Below, piece after piece: positions 39,701 through 52,189 of a stretch of 64,000 bases of DNA. Positions within the stretch are counted from its first letter, which is position 1; every line of letters starts with the position of its first letter. The notes beneath the pieces are model-generated. The model saw nothing but the letters and a program-made list of their open reading frames with translations. It had not been told where the DNA came from and did no database searches. Origin of the DNA: Acanthacorydalis orientalis (lineage: Eukaryota; Arthropoda; Insecta; Megaloptera; Corydalidae); the NCBI GenBank assembly GCA_034766995.1, contig CM068313.1, positions 24,171,012-24,235,011 of the forward strand. The letters run 5' to 3'. The position numbers and the translations under genes were made by a program.

Positions 39701-39862
39701 TACAATTTCTATCCGATCCGCACCCTCATAATTGACACATCCTCGACACACAGCTTCAGAAAAATCATGTAACATTGCCCATGGCGTACGAGGCAAATCA
39801 CACAAATAACAATGTTGCCTTTTGTTGCCCTGCTGTATTTGCATTACGGACATCTTAACCAT
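30085..39862 (-). CDS. IRF2BPL: IRF2BP1/2/L homologue (Drosophila Pits), transcriptional co-regulator, complete
   Basis: Three coding exons: 39862-38875, 31394-31122 and 30506-30085 (TAA), 1683 nt, 560 aa. An in-frame TAG immediately precedes the ATG. The N-terminal IRF2BP zinc finger reads [20 protein letters not shown] then [15 protein letters not shown], with C18, C21, C39 and C42. The C-terminal RING-like domain (about 477-533) has [36 protein letters not shown] and [10 protein letters not shown], ending [14 protein letters not shown]. Between them are His, Gln, Ala and Ser/Pro-rich disordered stretches. In vertebrates this family acts as a nuclear corepressor or coactivator partner and RING E3-type ligase. 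The exons are far richer in GC than their surroundings. Intron 2 (30507-31121) is short, whereas intron 1 (31395-38874) is 7.5 kb and carries CRE-containing islands. Identity is certain. Confidence 0.97.
32931..32975. repeat. (AT)n microsatellite
   Basis: AT dinucleotides of about 45 bp in the long IRF2BP intron. Confidence 0.92.
33171..33179. promoter_or_regulatory. CRE site TGACGTCAC
   Basis: Perfect CREB/ATF palindrome TGACGTCA plus C, inside a CpG-bearing island in the IRF2BP intron. Factor binding is inferred from the consensus. Confidence 0.55.
33877..33885. promoter_or_regulatory. CRE site TGACGTCAC with nearby E-box CACGTG
   Basis: Perfect CRE, 11 bp after a CACGTG E-box at 33860-33865, in the IRF2BP intron. 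Confidence 0.55.
34048..34056. promoter_or_regulatory. CRE site TGACGTCAC
   Basis: Third perfect CRE in the 33.1-34.1 kb island, preceded by acgcgtg. Confidence 0.55.
35213..35575. repeat. 21-bp minisatellite of TA/TACA units
   Basis: About a dozen head-to-tail copies of catatatacatatatataat plus a final a (21 bp), passing into irregular TACA/TATA units at the right. Because 21 is divisible by three and the unit has no stop in the minus-strand frames, all three minus frames stay open for 90-138 codons as a 7-residue Tyr/Ile repeat. This is an artefact of the unit length, not a gene. Confidence 0.95.
36440..36461 (+). repeat. GC-rich hairpin motif, copy A
   Basis: CGAGCTGGGGGCGAAGGCCC plus CT, with a GGGGC-GAAG-GCCCC hairpin, stands alone in an AT-rich intron and has (AT)n arrays about 120 bp to the left and 30 bp to the right. 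It matches copy B at 60279-60300 in 17 of 22 positions. Confidence 0.6.
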
Positions 39863-40319
39863 CTATTTTTTTAATTCATACGATTTCACTAATAAAGATG
39901 AATACAATTCACTCACGAACAATACGAAAACTTTTTATAGAATCAATAACACTGTTTAATATTATGCTTACAAAATGAAACCAAATCACTTCCAGGAATT
40001 TTAATTTACTTTGGCAATAAACACACTACAATTGCGCGAGGAGTTACTACTGATTAAAAAACATCAATATTATTTTCAATTCGTGAAAAAATAACTAATT
40101 ATCTACGTATCGTAAAAAAATGTTCGGAGAAATCGAACTTTCAAGTGTCTACCACAACAATCAGCACTCTATTGAATTTATTAAAAATAACAGTAGGATA
40201 ATTCGAAAAATACTGATCTTTGCTCACATATTTCATCACGTTTAAATCTATTACCGAGTAAAAAATGTGAATATATATTACAAACAAGCACTGCAATTCA
40301 ATCACATGTTTTTACAAAA

Positions 40320-40730
40320 CGTAACTGTTGATTGATTTGTAGGCCGGGCGAAAAACGGTATCGAAAAACAAACTCGTCGGTTGCAAATGAACCACCAGCT
40401 TGGGCACTGTGGACAAAATAGGTGTTCACTACACGTAAGAATGTTCAGGGACAACTAAACCACGGCAGTCAAGTGCGAGCAAGCCGTACGCGTTGGCAAC
40501 AATCAACAAAGAATGACGAGAAAGATAGTGAGAGACGTGAGGTGGGGCAGCGTCACGGTCGGTTAGCTTTGCCTGGATTGAGAGGGGCGCACCGCAGGCA
40601 AAACGATCGTTATCCGGTGTCCGACGCGCTTGCTGTCGTGTGACGTCACGAAATATGGTCGCAAGCCAATGGCAGCGGTGCACTGACGTCACGTTTATAC
40701 TACATCGACGGCGATTGTTGCGCAAGCGCT
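40320..40730 (-). promoter_or_regulatory. CpG-rich promoter of the IRF2BP gene with two CREs and a CCAAT box
   Basis: A block of strongly raised GC and CpG content lies 0.5-0.9 kb upstream of the IRF2BP start codon. It holds two perfect TGACGTCAC sites (40641-40649 and 40684-40692) flanking a CCAAT box (40666-40670). The intervening 39863-40320 is AT-rich and would be 5' UTR and/or intron. Arrangement and composition make this the likely core promoter; the exact start site cannot be read. Confidence 0.65.
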
Positions 40731-41658
40731 AATAATATGATGTGATGTGCAGTCAGACGCGTTGAATTGTACACGAAAGAATTTGCGTCGTATACAATTT
40801 TATATGCCTGAGTGTGTGTATGTATGAAGCATATATAAATGCGTATATGTGTGTGTATGTGATGTCGGGTGTCTGCCGGTATGTGTCGTGTTTTCAATAT
40901 ATAGGAAATATTAGTCCGTCTGTAATTTATTCACACAGTTCGTAATGTGAAATCATTACAATCATTCAACTTTTAATACAATTCTGATCGTTAAATCCCA
41001 CTAATAACAATCAACTACATGTATGTACATTACGTCTATTTATCTACATTCATGTTTTTATGATAAAAAAGTGGTGTTGATGAATTTGTTCGAAGATAAT
41101 TAGTATAAAACTAACGAAAATCGAAGAGATCACAAACTAAATTTATTTGGTCTGCTTTATTATTAAGGATAAATTTCTCATCGGAAAGTGACCAGGGAAT
41201 TACTTTATATGAAAATGTGTTTGTCAATGTATATTTTCTCACCTCTAGTAATAATATATGGATCTTGAACTCAAAAAGAAATCAGTAGTTTCAGACAGAA
41301 TAGATAAGAAACAAACAGATGTTCCAAATATAATAATAAGAATAAAGAATTTAATATGAAAATAAATGTTTTTTTTTCACACAACGAGAAGACAGTAGAT
41401 GAATCGCAAAAATTATGAACTGGAATAAAGTCCCAAAGTGAAAAAGACAACAATGTAGTTTTTTAAAATGATAAAATTATAACTTTCATAGCAATTTTTC
41501 ATTTCTCCACAAACCATATTTTTTATTACAAATGTTCATATCGGACAATTCTTTTCTCATCAAAGAAGAAATTAATAATTATTTCAATCATTTCATCGAT
41601 CTCTCTACAAATGCCTTAATATTATTTTTAAAAATAATTTTAAGTTTTCTCTCTTCCT

Positions 41659-41659
<1 letters not shown>

Positions 41660-41721
<62 letters not shown>

Positions 41722-41744
41722 ATATATATATATATATATATATG
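41660..41744. repeat. (AT)n microsatellite
   Basis: About 85 bp of AT with a short GTATGTAT interruption. Confidence 0.95.
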
Positions 41745-44391
41745 AATGTGTTGAAATGTGCATTCAGAACATTCCTAAAATAACTACTCTAGCAAAGATT
41801 ATTAAAGATGTCATAGTACGTCAAGCAAAAATGAATGATCATTGGAAAGCAAAATATCATGTACTCGATGAAAAGTGGTCATCTGGGATTCTATAAAACT
41901 GTTGTGACGTTATTCAAATTCTAATCTAAAAATATTGGTTGCTTACATTGTAAATATTCGACTCTTTCTCAACTTGAAGATGTCTGAGGTCATTTAGATA
42001 ACTCTGATCAGTTACATGAAGGTTGTCGCAGACTAAAATGTTTATAGTCTATATAATATTAGCACCAAAAATTTTATTGAAGTTACAATTTACACATTTA
42101 TGAATTAATAATATATATATATCAAATACAATTGTATACATTATGGTTAAATTACAATATTTAAATACGTATATTTATGTATTTGTTAAAAGTGAACTAC
42201 GAATTAATAGACAAATATTAAATATTTTTGTGGGATTCAATTACTATTATAAAATATTTGTATTTTCTTTATATAAATATCAATAAAATATTTTCTCATA
42301 TCAATAGGGAAAATCTGTATCTAATTGCAGACTATAAAAAAAATCACAAGATATTTTATGATCGATATAATTATTAAATGAATTAATTCTTACAAGTAAA
42401 AGAGTATATAACAACTATTCCCAAACTTAAATTATTGTATACATTAATAAGAACAAGAATTTTTTTAATCCACCAGTAGGTATGAATTTTTTATATCACC
42501 ACTAGTATTATGAAACAAAAATACGTTTTACTAAAGAAAAAAACATTCAAAATTCAAACAAAGAAGTTCAATTAAATAATACTGATTTCATTGTGTACAC
42601 AAATTATATTTAAATATATATTTACTCACAGTAAATTTAGCTGAAAGCCAAAAAACAGACTTTAAAGAAAAATGTTAAAAAAAACTGTCATTTTTATTTT
42701 TTTGTAAAATTGTAGAATTACTATCATATATATTTTGTCCATTTGTTGAAATAATTATACATTTTTCGTTTTAATATATATATAATTGTATACAACCAAC
42801 AAAATTTTACGTTGAATCAATAATCGTTGTATGCATGGCACAATTCAAGAACCGATATAATTTTTTTAATTTAATTTTACTTATTTTTTCTTATATATAC
42901 TATACTAAATAAAAAACAATTGTTTAGTTTGTTACGGTGAGATTTTTCAATCAAAAAAAAAAAAAAATACAAGCGAAATTAACCACAATAAAAAAATATA
43001 TAGGGAAAATTTTAAGCATCCGTGACAATAATCATATAAAATAATTAATCACCATTTTACGATATGTCTCATAAATATAAACTTGTTTTTGGAATTTTTT
43101 ATCCCTAAAACAAACATTTTAATTCAGTTCTATTGTTTCAATTATATGAAAATCGATGCTTTTGCTTAAAAGCATCAATGAATTATATCTTTGTTATTAT
43201 TGAATCAAACACTCGTCATATAATAAATATTACTGCAAATATTATTAAAAAAAAAAGAATCTACACAATAAATACATAATCGGCGATTAAAATGTTAGTT
43301 ATCAAAAATCAATCTATTTTTTGGTATTAAAAAGTTAAAACAATCACAGGAATTAAACGAAAGTTGTTTCGGCGAAATCATGTGTTTTTGCTCTATGTTT
43401 ATGGTATGCAATCAAGAAATTTGTTGTGAATACAGCCACAACTATGAGGTATAAATTCTTGTATAAATTATTAGCCATATCAACTATCAACAATAATGTT
43501 TTAAAATATACGACAGATTTGGAACGTGAATTAGAATTTGCCTTTGGCAATTTAAGTTTCCACAGCCTACTGGAATAATATTAGTTTAACAACTGAATAA
43601 TAATGTAAACATACGGAAGTTCCGAGTTTAATTATGTAAAAGACGAGTAGTAACTACCGCAGATAGTGTTGCATGTTTCACACAATATATGAAATTTATT
43701 GCAGAATGTGTCTATAAGTACAATATATACATTTTTGCAATTAGCTTTTACATGTTTACACGTTTTGATTTCAAATTTTATTTTATCGAAATGTTATATC
43801 GAAACATACATATAAAATTTTATTTCCATTTTTTCCCTGTGAATAATTTACACGCCATCTTCATTTATCGATTAGCTTTACATGATCATTGTTTATGAAT
43901 TATATTTCCAAATAAAAATATACTGGGAAATGTAAATATTTAAATACCACGTGTTTTTTTGTAACAGCAGAATAAACATATTAAAATAAAAACTATTTTT
44001 ACTACACGTATCACGTGGCATCGTTTCTAGCTAGACATTGTACAAGAAGCATTCAACTAAGAATTTTATCATGTTACTTGGCCGTAAGGTAATATGTTAT
44101 AACATTTATCATTAGAAATATTTAAATTGGCCTGCAATTTACAAGTTATACAAAGCGATACAAATAAGATATTTAAATAGCGGATTCCCTTTTAAAGTCC
44201 GTAAAATAAATAATATGTGTTAGTAAACATAACACAGTAATTTTCAAACTATCAGCTTATAATTAGAAATACTTGTTATTCATATTATGGTATTTATTAT
44301 GTAACAATATATATTCATTCATATATTACGAAAAGTTCTATAAAAAGGACGTATAGCAAGTTTTAATATAAATTTATATATACATACATAA

Positions 44392-44392
<1 letters not shown>

Positions 44393-44471
<79 letters not shown>
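44393..44471. repeat. (AT)n microsatellite
   Basis: About 79 bp of AT with one TACA interruption near its left end. Confidence 0.95.
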
Positions 44472-44473
<2 letters not shown>

Positions 44474-45028
44474 GTATATAATTTAACAAAATAATATGAA
44501 CTTCATATCAAAATGAACGAGTGTCATTTTGAATTAGATTTCATTAAAAACTTTTCATTAAATTTCATTAAAAATAAAACTATACGAAGTTTACTTTCAA
44601 ATAGTATTGTGAATGAATAAATATCGTACAGTAAGAGAAGATACCGCTATTAAAGGAAGTAGAAACGGCTATTAATACATATTTTTTTTATTACTTCGCG
44701 TACGAAAACTATGTTTCTTTAATTAACACAACCATGTGTTCACACAAAAAGGAAACTGAAATATTTGACAAAATTAAAGAATGAAAACAATGAATTTAAA
44801 CTCTTGCCAGGTCAACTTGTCATACGCAAATTCTTAATTGACATTATTGGAATCCTCCCAAATCTTACGTTGAAAAGATTAGAAAACTACGAAATAGTAT
44901 CGAAAATAACCGTGTTACGAATAATATCCCTTCACTATTAAAATTAAGAGAACTTAAGTCGTCATGACTTTGAAACTAATTTTAGATAGTTTACATGTCG
45001 ATTCACACGTAGCGATAATAGTTACGTA

Positions 45029-45029
45029 G

Positions 45030-45121
<92 letters not shown>
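45029..45121. repeat. (AT)n microsatellite, 93 bp
   Basis: Uninterrupted AT dinucleotides. Confidence 0.95.
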
Positions 45122-45125
<4 letters not shown>

Positions 45126-45158
45126 TATATATTATTTAATGACAAGCAGTTTTAACAA

Positions 45159-45202
<44 letters not shown>

Positions 45203-45526
45203 TTTAAAAATACCAAAAAAAACAGATGTGTCGTAAACGGTGTAGATAAAGAAATAATATAAGTGGTGTAAATATTAAAACATAATATTTATTTAAATAT
45301 TATATTTCAATAAAACATTTTGTAACATTCCATAATAGTGAATTTTTTATAATGTGAATATCCAAACAATTTTTTTCGCATTAAAATGCATATAAAATGC
45401 ATTCTCAATTAGCAGATTTACAATTTTTTCCTATGAATTATGTAGATTTTTTGTAACTCATAGAACTGATATTCATTTTTCAAAGAATTATCCATAGAAA
45501 ATTATAGATAAACGCAATTTGATATA

Positions 45527-46769
45527 TTGGATCAGTACCAAAGTTCGTATACGGTTTGAAATTGAAACTCAGGCGATTATTTTTCGCAGAAAACACTTTT
45601 ATTAATCACAATTCAATTATGTATTCACCATCGTTTTTTGAAATCATTTTCCAATGCTCAGGCTGCTGGACTCCTCGTTCGTAAAAGCTGCGCGGTTTTT
45701 CGGCAAAAAAGGCAGTGGGATGATTTTTTACGGCCTCCACGGTGTCATTTTTTCCGTTTAAACTATTCTGCAGAGACCAGAACAAATAATAATCCAAAGG
45801 CGCAATGTCCGGAGAATACGGTGGGTACGATATGCTTTCCCATTTCAACTGCTTCAGTTTATGCAGTCAGTTATACTGTAGGTGGTTTTACGTTATCGTG
45901 GTGGAAAATGACTCACTTGGAATTGGCCAAAATCAAACGCTTTTTTTTAATTGATGCATTCAGTTTAGTTAGTTATTGACAGTACTTCTCTTTAGTAATC
46001 GTTTTGCCTCGTGGGAGCAGCTCAAAATAAACAACACCGTTGCAATCCACCAAACACACAACAACACCTTCATCGGATACAAACCAGCTTTACGACTGAT
46101 TCTGTTCCTTCATTCGATTGTTTCCACGTTCGTCTGCATCGGCTACAGGATCTATTTTCATCGCCAGGCGAGAACCGATCCAAAAAAGCTCTCTGTTGAG
46201 GCGTCCACGCAAAGAAACTACCGAAGAAATGCGACCAAATTTGTTTTTTTTTCAGACAAAGAATGCGGAACCCTCGATCGAGCTTCAATGAGAACCCCAG
46301 CTTCTTTAAATGGCGAAATACAGTCAACATTGACTGTCTTGGAGTTATTGTCAACTAAAGCGCGCACAACATCATTGTCGATCTCAGTAGACCATCCGAA
46401 CGGAGTTGATTTTCGGTTAAAATCACCAACTCGAAATTTAGCAAACTATTTCTTCACAGTTGTAAGTGATAGTGCATGGGCCAAATAAACCTCCCAAATA
46501 TTTTTCGTTGCCGTGCCAACAATCACTCCTTTGCGAAACTCGAAATGTACAACTTAACATGACAAAAGTGTATCTTTACGTTGTCCGTTTTCAAAAATTT
46601 GCCTTACACACAAATCGAATCGAAACAAATGTGTCTGTGCTAAAATGATAGTTATGACTGTCACCTTTCAAACGATATATAACATGAGTACATTTCGAAC
46701 ACGAGCGCTGTCATGCAGCACTCTTAACACCACCTATTGAATCGTATACGAACATTTGCACTGATTCAA
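45527..46769 (-). mobile_element. mariner transposon, copy 4, with intact terminal inverted repeats
   Basis: 1243 bp, flanked by TA on both sides (45525-45526 and 46770-46771). The ends read TTGGATCAGTACCAAAGTTC (left) and, inverted, TTGAATCAGTGCAAATGTTC (right). Both continue GTATACG(G/A)TT, so about 30 bp are near-identical. Minus-strand translation gives TVKKWFAKFRVGDF (N-terminal), FLDRFSPGDEN (first catalytic Asp region) and YPPYSPDIAPLDYYLFWSLQ with the third catalytic Asp, then FFAEKPRSFYERGVQ. Several frameshifts and stops separate these, so the transposase is dead. Terminal sequence and protein wording differ from copies 1-3, indicating another mariner subfamily. Confidence 0.92.
45606..45848 (-). 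pseudogene. mariner copy 4 transposase C-terminal fragment
   Basis: 80-residue open fragment with PPYSPDIAPLDYYLFWSLQN and FFAEKPRSFYERGVQ, the standard C-terminal end of a mariner transposase. It is disconnected from upstream parts by frameshift. Confidence 0.88.
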
Positions 46770-47424
46770 TATTTTAAATAAATATTCCCAATTATTGTTA
46801 AGTATGTACACATACACACAGATTAGTTCATATTAAAAAGGCTGGTAGATGTAAAAAGTAAACAATAAGTGTTATTGAGAAGCATCAAATATTACTACTT
46901 AAAAATATAAATTCAAAAAAATAAATTAATCATAAACGTATTTCTAATAAAATACGAGATAACTGAACTTTTGTGAACACTGGATTAAATTTATTTTTCT
47001 TTTGTAAATTTCCTCCAAATGTGGATATTAAGAAATTACAAAAGTTGAAAACATTGTTCATCGATATTTCAAAATGAAATATATAAATAGTTAACGTAAC
47101 ATTCTTACTTCATTTAACGACATGAAATACATAAGAAACATATAAACATTATTCGGAGATAAAAACGTTTGTACACGAAGTTCGATTTCCTTCCGATTTT
47201 ATTTTTCCACGTGGAACTATTTATAAAATAAGCAGTGCTTTAAATAGGTCATAAATACGTTATTTTTATGTGTGTGAGTCTGTTTTGAAATTCTGCTCTT
47301 GTGTTTTTCGTAGCTGGCACGAAGCAAGCTTATTTATTTCTTTTTACTATCTATTTTCAGCATCCAAGAAATTGTGTTGGTGTATACGTGACGATTTCAA
47401 TATATTACATACACATATTTATAT

Positions 47425-47426
<2 letters not shown>

Positions 47427-47481
<55 letters not shown>
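47427..47481. repeat. (AT)n microsatellite
   Basis: About 55 bp of AT, followed by GTATAT units. Confidence 0.93.
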
Positions 47482-47494
<13 letters not shown>

Positions 47495-47774
47495 ATATAG
47501 TTTTATAAATAGCAATATGTAATGAAAAAGTACACGTGGTTTTATATTATAAAACAAAAAAATACAACTGCGTGACAGATTTTTTACTTTTTTGAATTAA
47601 AAACAATCATGAATATTGTTTTAGTAAAACAAATTCAAATATTTTATTACAATTTTCTAAATTAAAAAAAATAGTTCTTGTACATATTGTTAAAATAAAA
47701 ATTATAAATATATGAAATTTATATTATTTTAAGAAATGTACACTTCTCATAATATAGTTTTGACAATGTGGCTA

Positions 47775-48093
47775 AATTCTCTATCACAAATGAATTTTTT
47801 TCACTCCACAAACAACAAAAAAATGTTCAATAAATCGTTATCGATCATATTTGAGTATTGTCCATGCACATTGCAATGGCAAGGAAGCATTTCCAGAACG
47901 TTAAGGTACAGGAAAATTTTAAAAATAAAAAAAATACATTTTTCTGTACCTTGGTGGTATGAAGATCTCACCACCATCGAAATGTGCATTAGCAACAATC
48001 AATAATAGTCAATAATGATTTATTGAACATTTTTGATTAGAAACTTTTTTTGTGATTTTTGGGATGAAAAAAGAAACCATTTGTGAAAATTTA
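47775..48093. repeat. Foldback (long inverted repeat) element, about 310 bp
   Basis: The two halves are imperfect inverted copies around a centre near 47928. Paired segments are AAGGTACAG (47903-47911) with CTGTACCTT (47944-47952), ATGCACATT (about 47866) with AATGTGCAT (47981-47989), and ATGTTCAATAAATC (47823-47836) with GATTTATTGAACAT (48017-48030). TTTTTCA-type outer ends are followed by CCA(C/A)AAA motifs. Size, structure and related partial copies at 18300-18495, 41485-41545 and 61565-61690 suggest a dispersed foldback/MITE-like family. Target-site duplications were not resolved. Confidence 0.7.
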
Positions 48094-48838
48094 CACTTCT
48101 ATCAAAATTTATATAATAGAAATAAAAATCGATGATAACTTTAGCATTTGACTTTACTCTTAAATATCTAACTTTTTTAGTCTAAAAATGTACAAAATAT
48201 AAACTATTCGGAAAATTAAAATTATGTATATGCACTTATCGTAAGTATTAAATGACATGAAAGACTTTTTTCAATTGATTTTTAAAAACATAATTATTTG
48301 TTGATTTTAGTTTGTTTTTTTTTAATCACATTATTTTATTATCTCTTAAATCAATGAAATCTTTTTGAAGCATTGTATATTGACTCGATTCAATAGATGC
48401 ACATTGAGAGTTTTATTCGAAAGTTTTACAATAATACCAAATGCTCTCATTACATTGTATCATTATTATTAAAATATACATAAAAACAATATTTTAAAAT
48501 CAAAAATAAGTGTATTGGAAGAAAGATAAATTAATCGGTGTTTATTAGATGCATTTCAAAAGTCTGAGAGACAAAAAAATAGATTTACCTTCAGTGTAAA
48601 AAAGAATTTAAAATTAAAAGGAAGGAACTGCGCATGATATAAAATATTAAAAGAATATAAGGTGTATAGAATTTAAAAGAAATATAATAAACCATTTTTT
48701 GTTCATTTTTCACTTCATTATAAACTGATGATTGAATTATTTTCTTATAATTTATGAAAAGTAAAAATAATAATTATTTGTATCTATATATTTTAACATA
48801 ATTTAAAATAGTTGTTTGACAATCACGTCCTTTATACA

Positions 48839-48847
48839 TATATATAT

Positions 48848-48912
<65 letters not shown>
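48839..48912. repeat. (AT)n microsatellite
   Basis: About 74 bp of AT dinucleotides with one ACAA interruption near the start. Confidence 0.95.
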
Positions 48913-48915
<3 letters not shown>

Positions 48916-49726
48916 AGAGTGATAATGACATTCAATTATAATAAACGAGTTGTTTATCCGCGTGATTAGATCACGTGGACCAGAAAATGTGTTTCAAATT
49001 TCTAACTGCTATGTTTTTAAATAAAGAAATTTAATGAAAGCAATGAATTAAAATTATGCTAATATATAATCTGATATATAATTAAAACTATTGCGGTAGT
49101 TTTTGACTGCATAGTAAATATATCAAAATGTATCCAACAATATGTATAGATTTCCGATTCATATTCATGCGACACTGTGTTCAAACAATTCAAAAAAGCT
49201 TTATTCACAAGCCTGTCTTCATATTTAATATTTTAATTTAGACAACGTTAGAAAATCGCACACATTTTTACAATTTTCTAAGAATCGGGATCACATGCAT
49301 ATAAATATTATTTTTTAAATTGTTATCTTGATAACTGTACACACTGAGAACCAAATAAAGGAATGAGTTTATATTATTAACTTATATAAATTAGAAGCGA
49401 ACACAGAATAGAGTTTTTATAACAATTTGAAAATATTTCTGAGTAGCCTCTCTATTAAATAGCATTGACAGAAAATATTTTACAATAAAAATATTCAAAT
49501 AAAGTGAAATCTGAAAACTAGCCTCGTATCCTACGTAATATTCTTTCACAATCGATTACTAGTTTTGCAACATCCTTACGCAGTAAATACGAATTCCGAT
49601 ATATGTAAAAAAATGTTTAATTTTAATTTTCAATTCATAAATTCAATAATTAACATAGTTATTTTCATTTTAGGGCACGTTTGTAATATGTAATATATGA
49701 CTTAGTATTTGATACATTTTATAAAC

Positions 49727-49771
<45 letters not shown>

Positions 49772-49984
49772 ATGAAAAAAGAAATAAATATATAGATATA
49801 AAAATGATATGGATAGTTCGATAAAAAATTTGTACTGAAACGAGTAACGATCGGAGATCCCTCATAAATATTTATGATACATATTTTTTTTATGATAAGT
49901 GCATATTTTATAGCAACATCTTTTCAATCTACGTTTGCTTCAGACAAATTGTCATTTTGATTTTAAGTATTGATCGTAACTAGA

Positions 49985-50215
49985 AAATAAGTGCGCAGTC
50001 GCTAATTCTCCGAAGATCGAGGTAGGTCTTGGTTGTGTATCTGGTCCAGGGTGACGACAGTGTCATAATCTGCCCCGCCCCCCACCCGTCCATAAAGTGA
50101 AAACGTACACAAATAATGCCATCCTTTTAGTAGGTTCTTCCCTGTCCTCACTTTCAGGATCAATAACGTACTACCGGAATATAATTTTAAGTGCAAAAAT
50201 ACAAAATGCAATACT
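49985..50215. other. Less AT-rich patch with a GC box
   Basis: Contains ccccgccccccacccg at about 50072-50087 (a GGGGCGGGG GC box on the minus strand). A 78-codon minus-strand open frame ends GGADYDTVVTLDQIHNQDLP. I do not recognise the peptide. A regulatory patch, a terminal exon of an unseen gene, or a pseudogene remnant are all possible. Confidence 0.3.
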
Positions 50216-52189
50216 GGCGTGATATGCTTTTTCTTCATTTGTTAGAAACTAATATTATTGATGTATTTTGATTCAATCTTCTTTTTAGCATATTATTTAT
50301 ACGTTTTAGTATATTATTATATGTATTAATTACTCTTTATTTTTTAAATACATAAATCACAATTAAAAATAGATGCTAACATTATTATTAGTTCAAATAT
50401 TTAATATAACAAGTAATGACATTAATTATTTAATAATAATCATATGCGCGCGTGTGAACTATATTAATCATTTTATAATAATCTTATTATAATAATAATA
50501 AGCACAAAAATATTCTGTTTTATTTCGACACTGATAGCATGAAAATTATCCTAAAATTATTATTGATAACTAAATTTAAATATCTCAATAATAAGAATAT
50601 TTTCACACCATAATACGGAAAATTATTTACTATAAAATGTATTAATATATACATACATATAATGAGATTAGATAACCAATAAGTATATATTTATGAAACA
50701 CTTGAGAGAATCACACGGTAAGCATGATTATCTTGTAATATTTTACAAGGCAATGAGTTTAAAAATCTTAAATGTTTTGCTTCAGAGAAACGAAATATTT
50801 TATTATAAATTTTTTCTATTAGACTCAAGATTTTTTTTTTAAAAAAAAAACGGGGAATCTACAATTGTAATAGTGATACAAAAAAAATAAATAAATCTGG
50901 TGAATTTAAAATCATTTGTATTAATTAACTCATAAAATGTATTCAAAAGAATAGAATACTGAATATTTTTTCATATTGTATTTTTATATAGATGATTTCA
51001 ATAAATTATCAAGTGAATAGACAATCAAAAGTTTTTTTTTATTATAATTTAATATTAAAACATTTAAAATAAATAACGATGCGTACTGTTGTTTTTCTTC
51101 AGTTTTCTGAATAAATTTTAATTACTTTTTCGGTAATAAATATTTTTGAAGTGTAAAACACAGAGATCAAACTTAAAAATTAACATTAGTAATTTTCCTA
51201 TAATGTTAAATATTAATTCCACGTGTATGAAATTTACTTCAACACTGAATTATTACCTACACTTCAATAAAAATGTCGATATTAATTTCTTTCATTAACG
51301 TTTCATTTTTTTATTGTAATATCACATTATGATACATTAGATATGATTCTATTTTTATATATTTTTCAATCAACACTTTTAAATCTCAAACCATTATACC
51401 TGTTTTGAATTTAATAACTTTACGTTAAAAAATGCACTTGCTAATCTTACGGTCATCAAAATTTAAATGAAAAGTGTACGTGGAAGTCGTATTAGCTATG
51501 TAATATCTAATATCCTACACACCTTATAACGAAATATTCATATAATCACAACAGAAAGTAATTGGATGGACTCTGGATAAAAAAATCATGCCTGTCCAAA
51601 AACAAAATTAGCTTCAAAGCTTTTTTAAGGGCATATACTTCAATAGAAGTTAAAAGAATAATTTATATGAAGAGAATATGTGATTGATAATGGTGTATTC
51701 CTAATGTATTACGGATTGGGTAAAAGTGGCGGTACCATCATCCTCAGAGTGCTGACGTATAGAAAAAAAGTTTATCTACAAACATTACTATAAACTATAT
51801 CCTATAAAAAATGCCTGATTAATAAATAGCTAATCATTACAATATGAACATCTTTAATATCGTATAAAAAAATGTAGAAGATATAACATCGATAAAAAAA
51901 GGAACTGAAAGGCCTTGTCATCAAATTATCGATTTGCGTTAAACAAAATGTTATTAAATGAAATAAATTTGATAAAAATAGTAATTGTAAAAGCAAATAT
52001 TATCAGAATTAACATACAAATAAAATTTTAAGATTAGTTAACCTGACAATAACAAAAGTTGATCAAATATAATGATAAACCTGACAAAAAATGAATCATG
52101 TAGTTTAGATTAGAACAAATATAGAAGTTCTGAATAATTTGTCATCTTATTTAAATTGAATAAAAAATCATAAGAAATTAAACTGTAAA

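Larger units (their letters stand above)
40731..45526. other. Gene-free AT-rich region upstream of the IRF2BP gene
   Basis: Holds (AT)n arrays (41660-41744, 44393-44471, 45029-45121, 45166-45200), a foldback-family end fragment at about 41485-41545, and two E-box palindromes (43948-43953, 44012-44017). No protein or RNA gene is visible. Confidence 0.55.
46770..52189. other. Gene-free AT-rich region with foldback repeat and microsatellites
   Basis: Contains (AT)n arrays (47427-47481, 48839-48912, 49732-49768), the foldback element at about 47775-48093, and a GC-box-bearing patch at 49985-50215. No credible gene. Confidence 0.5.
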
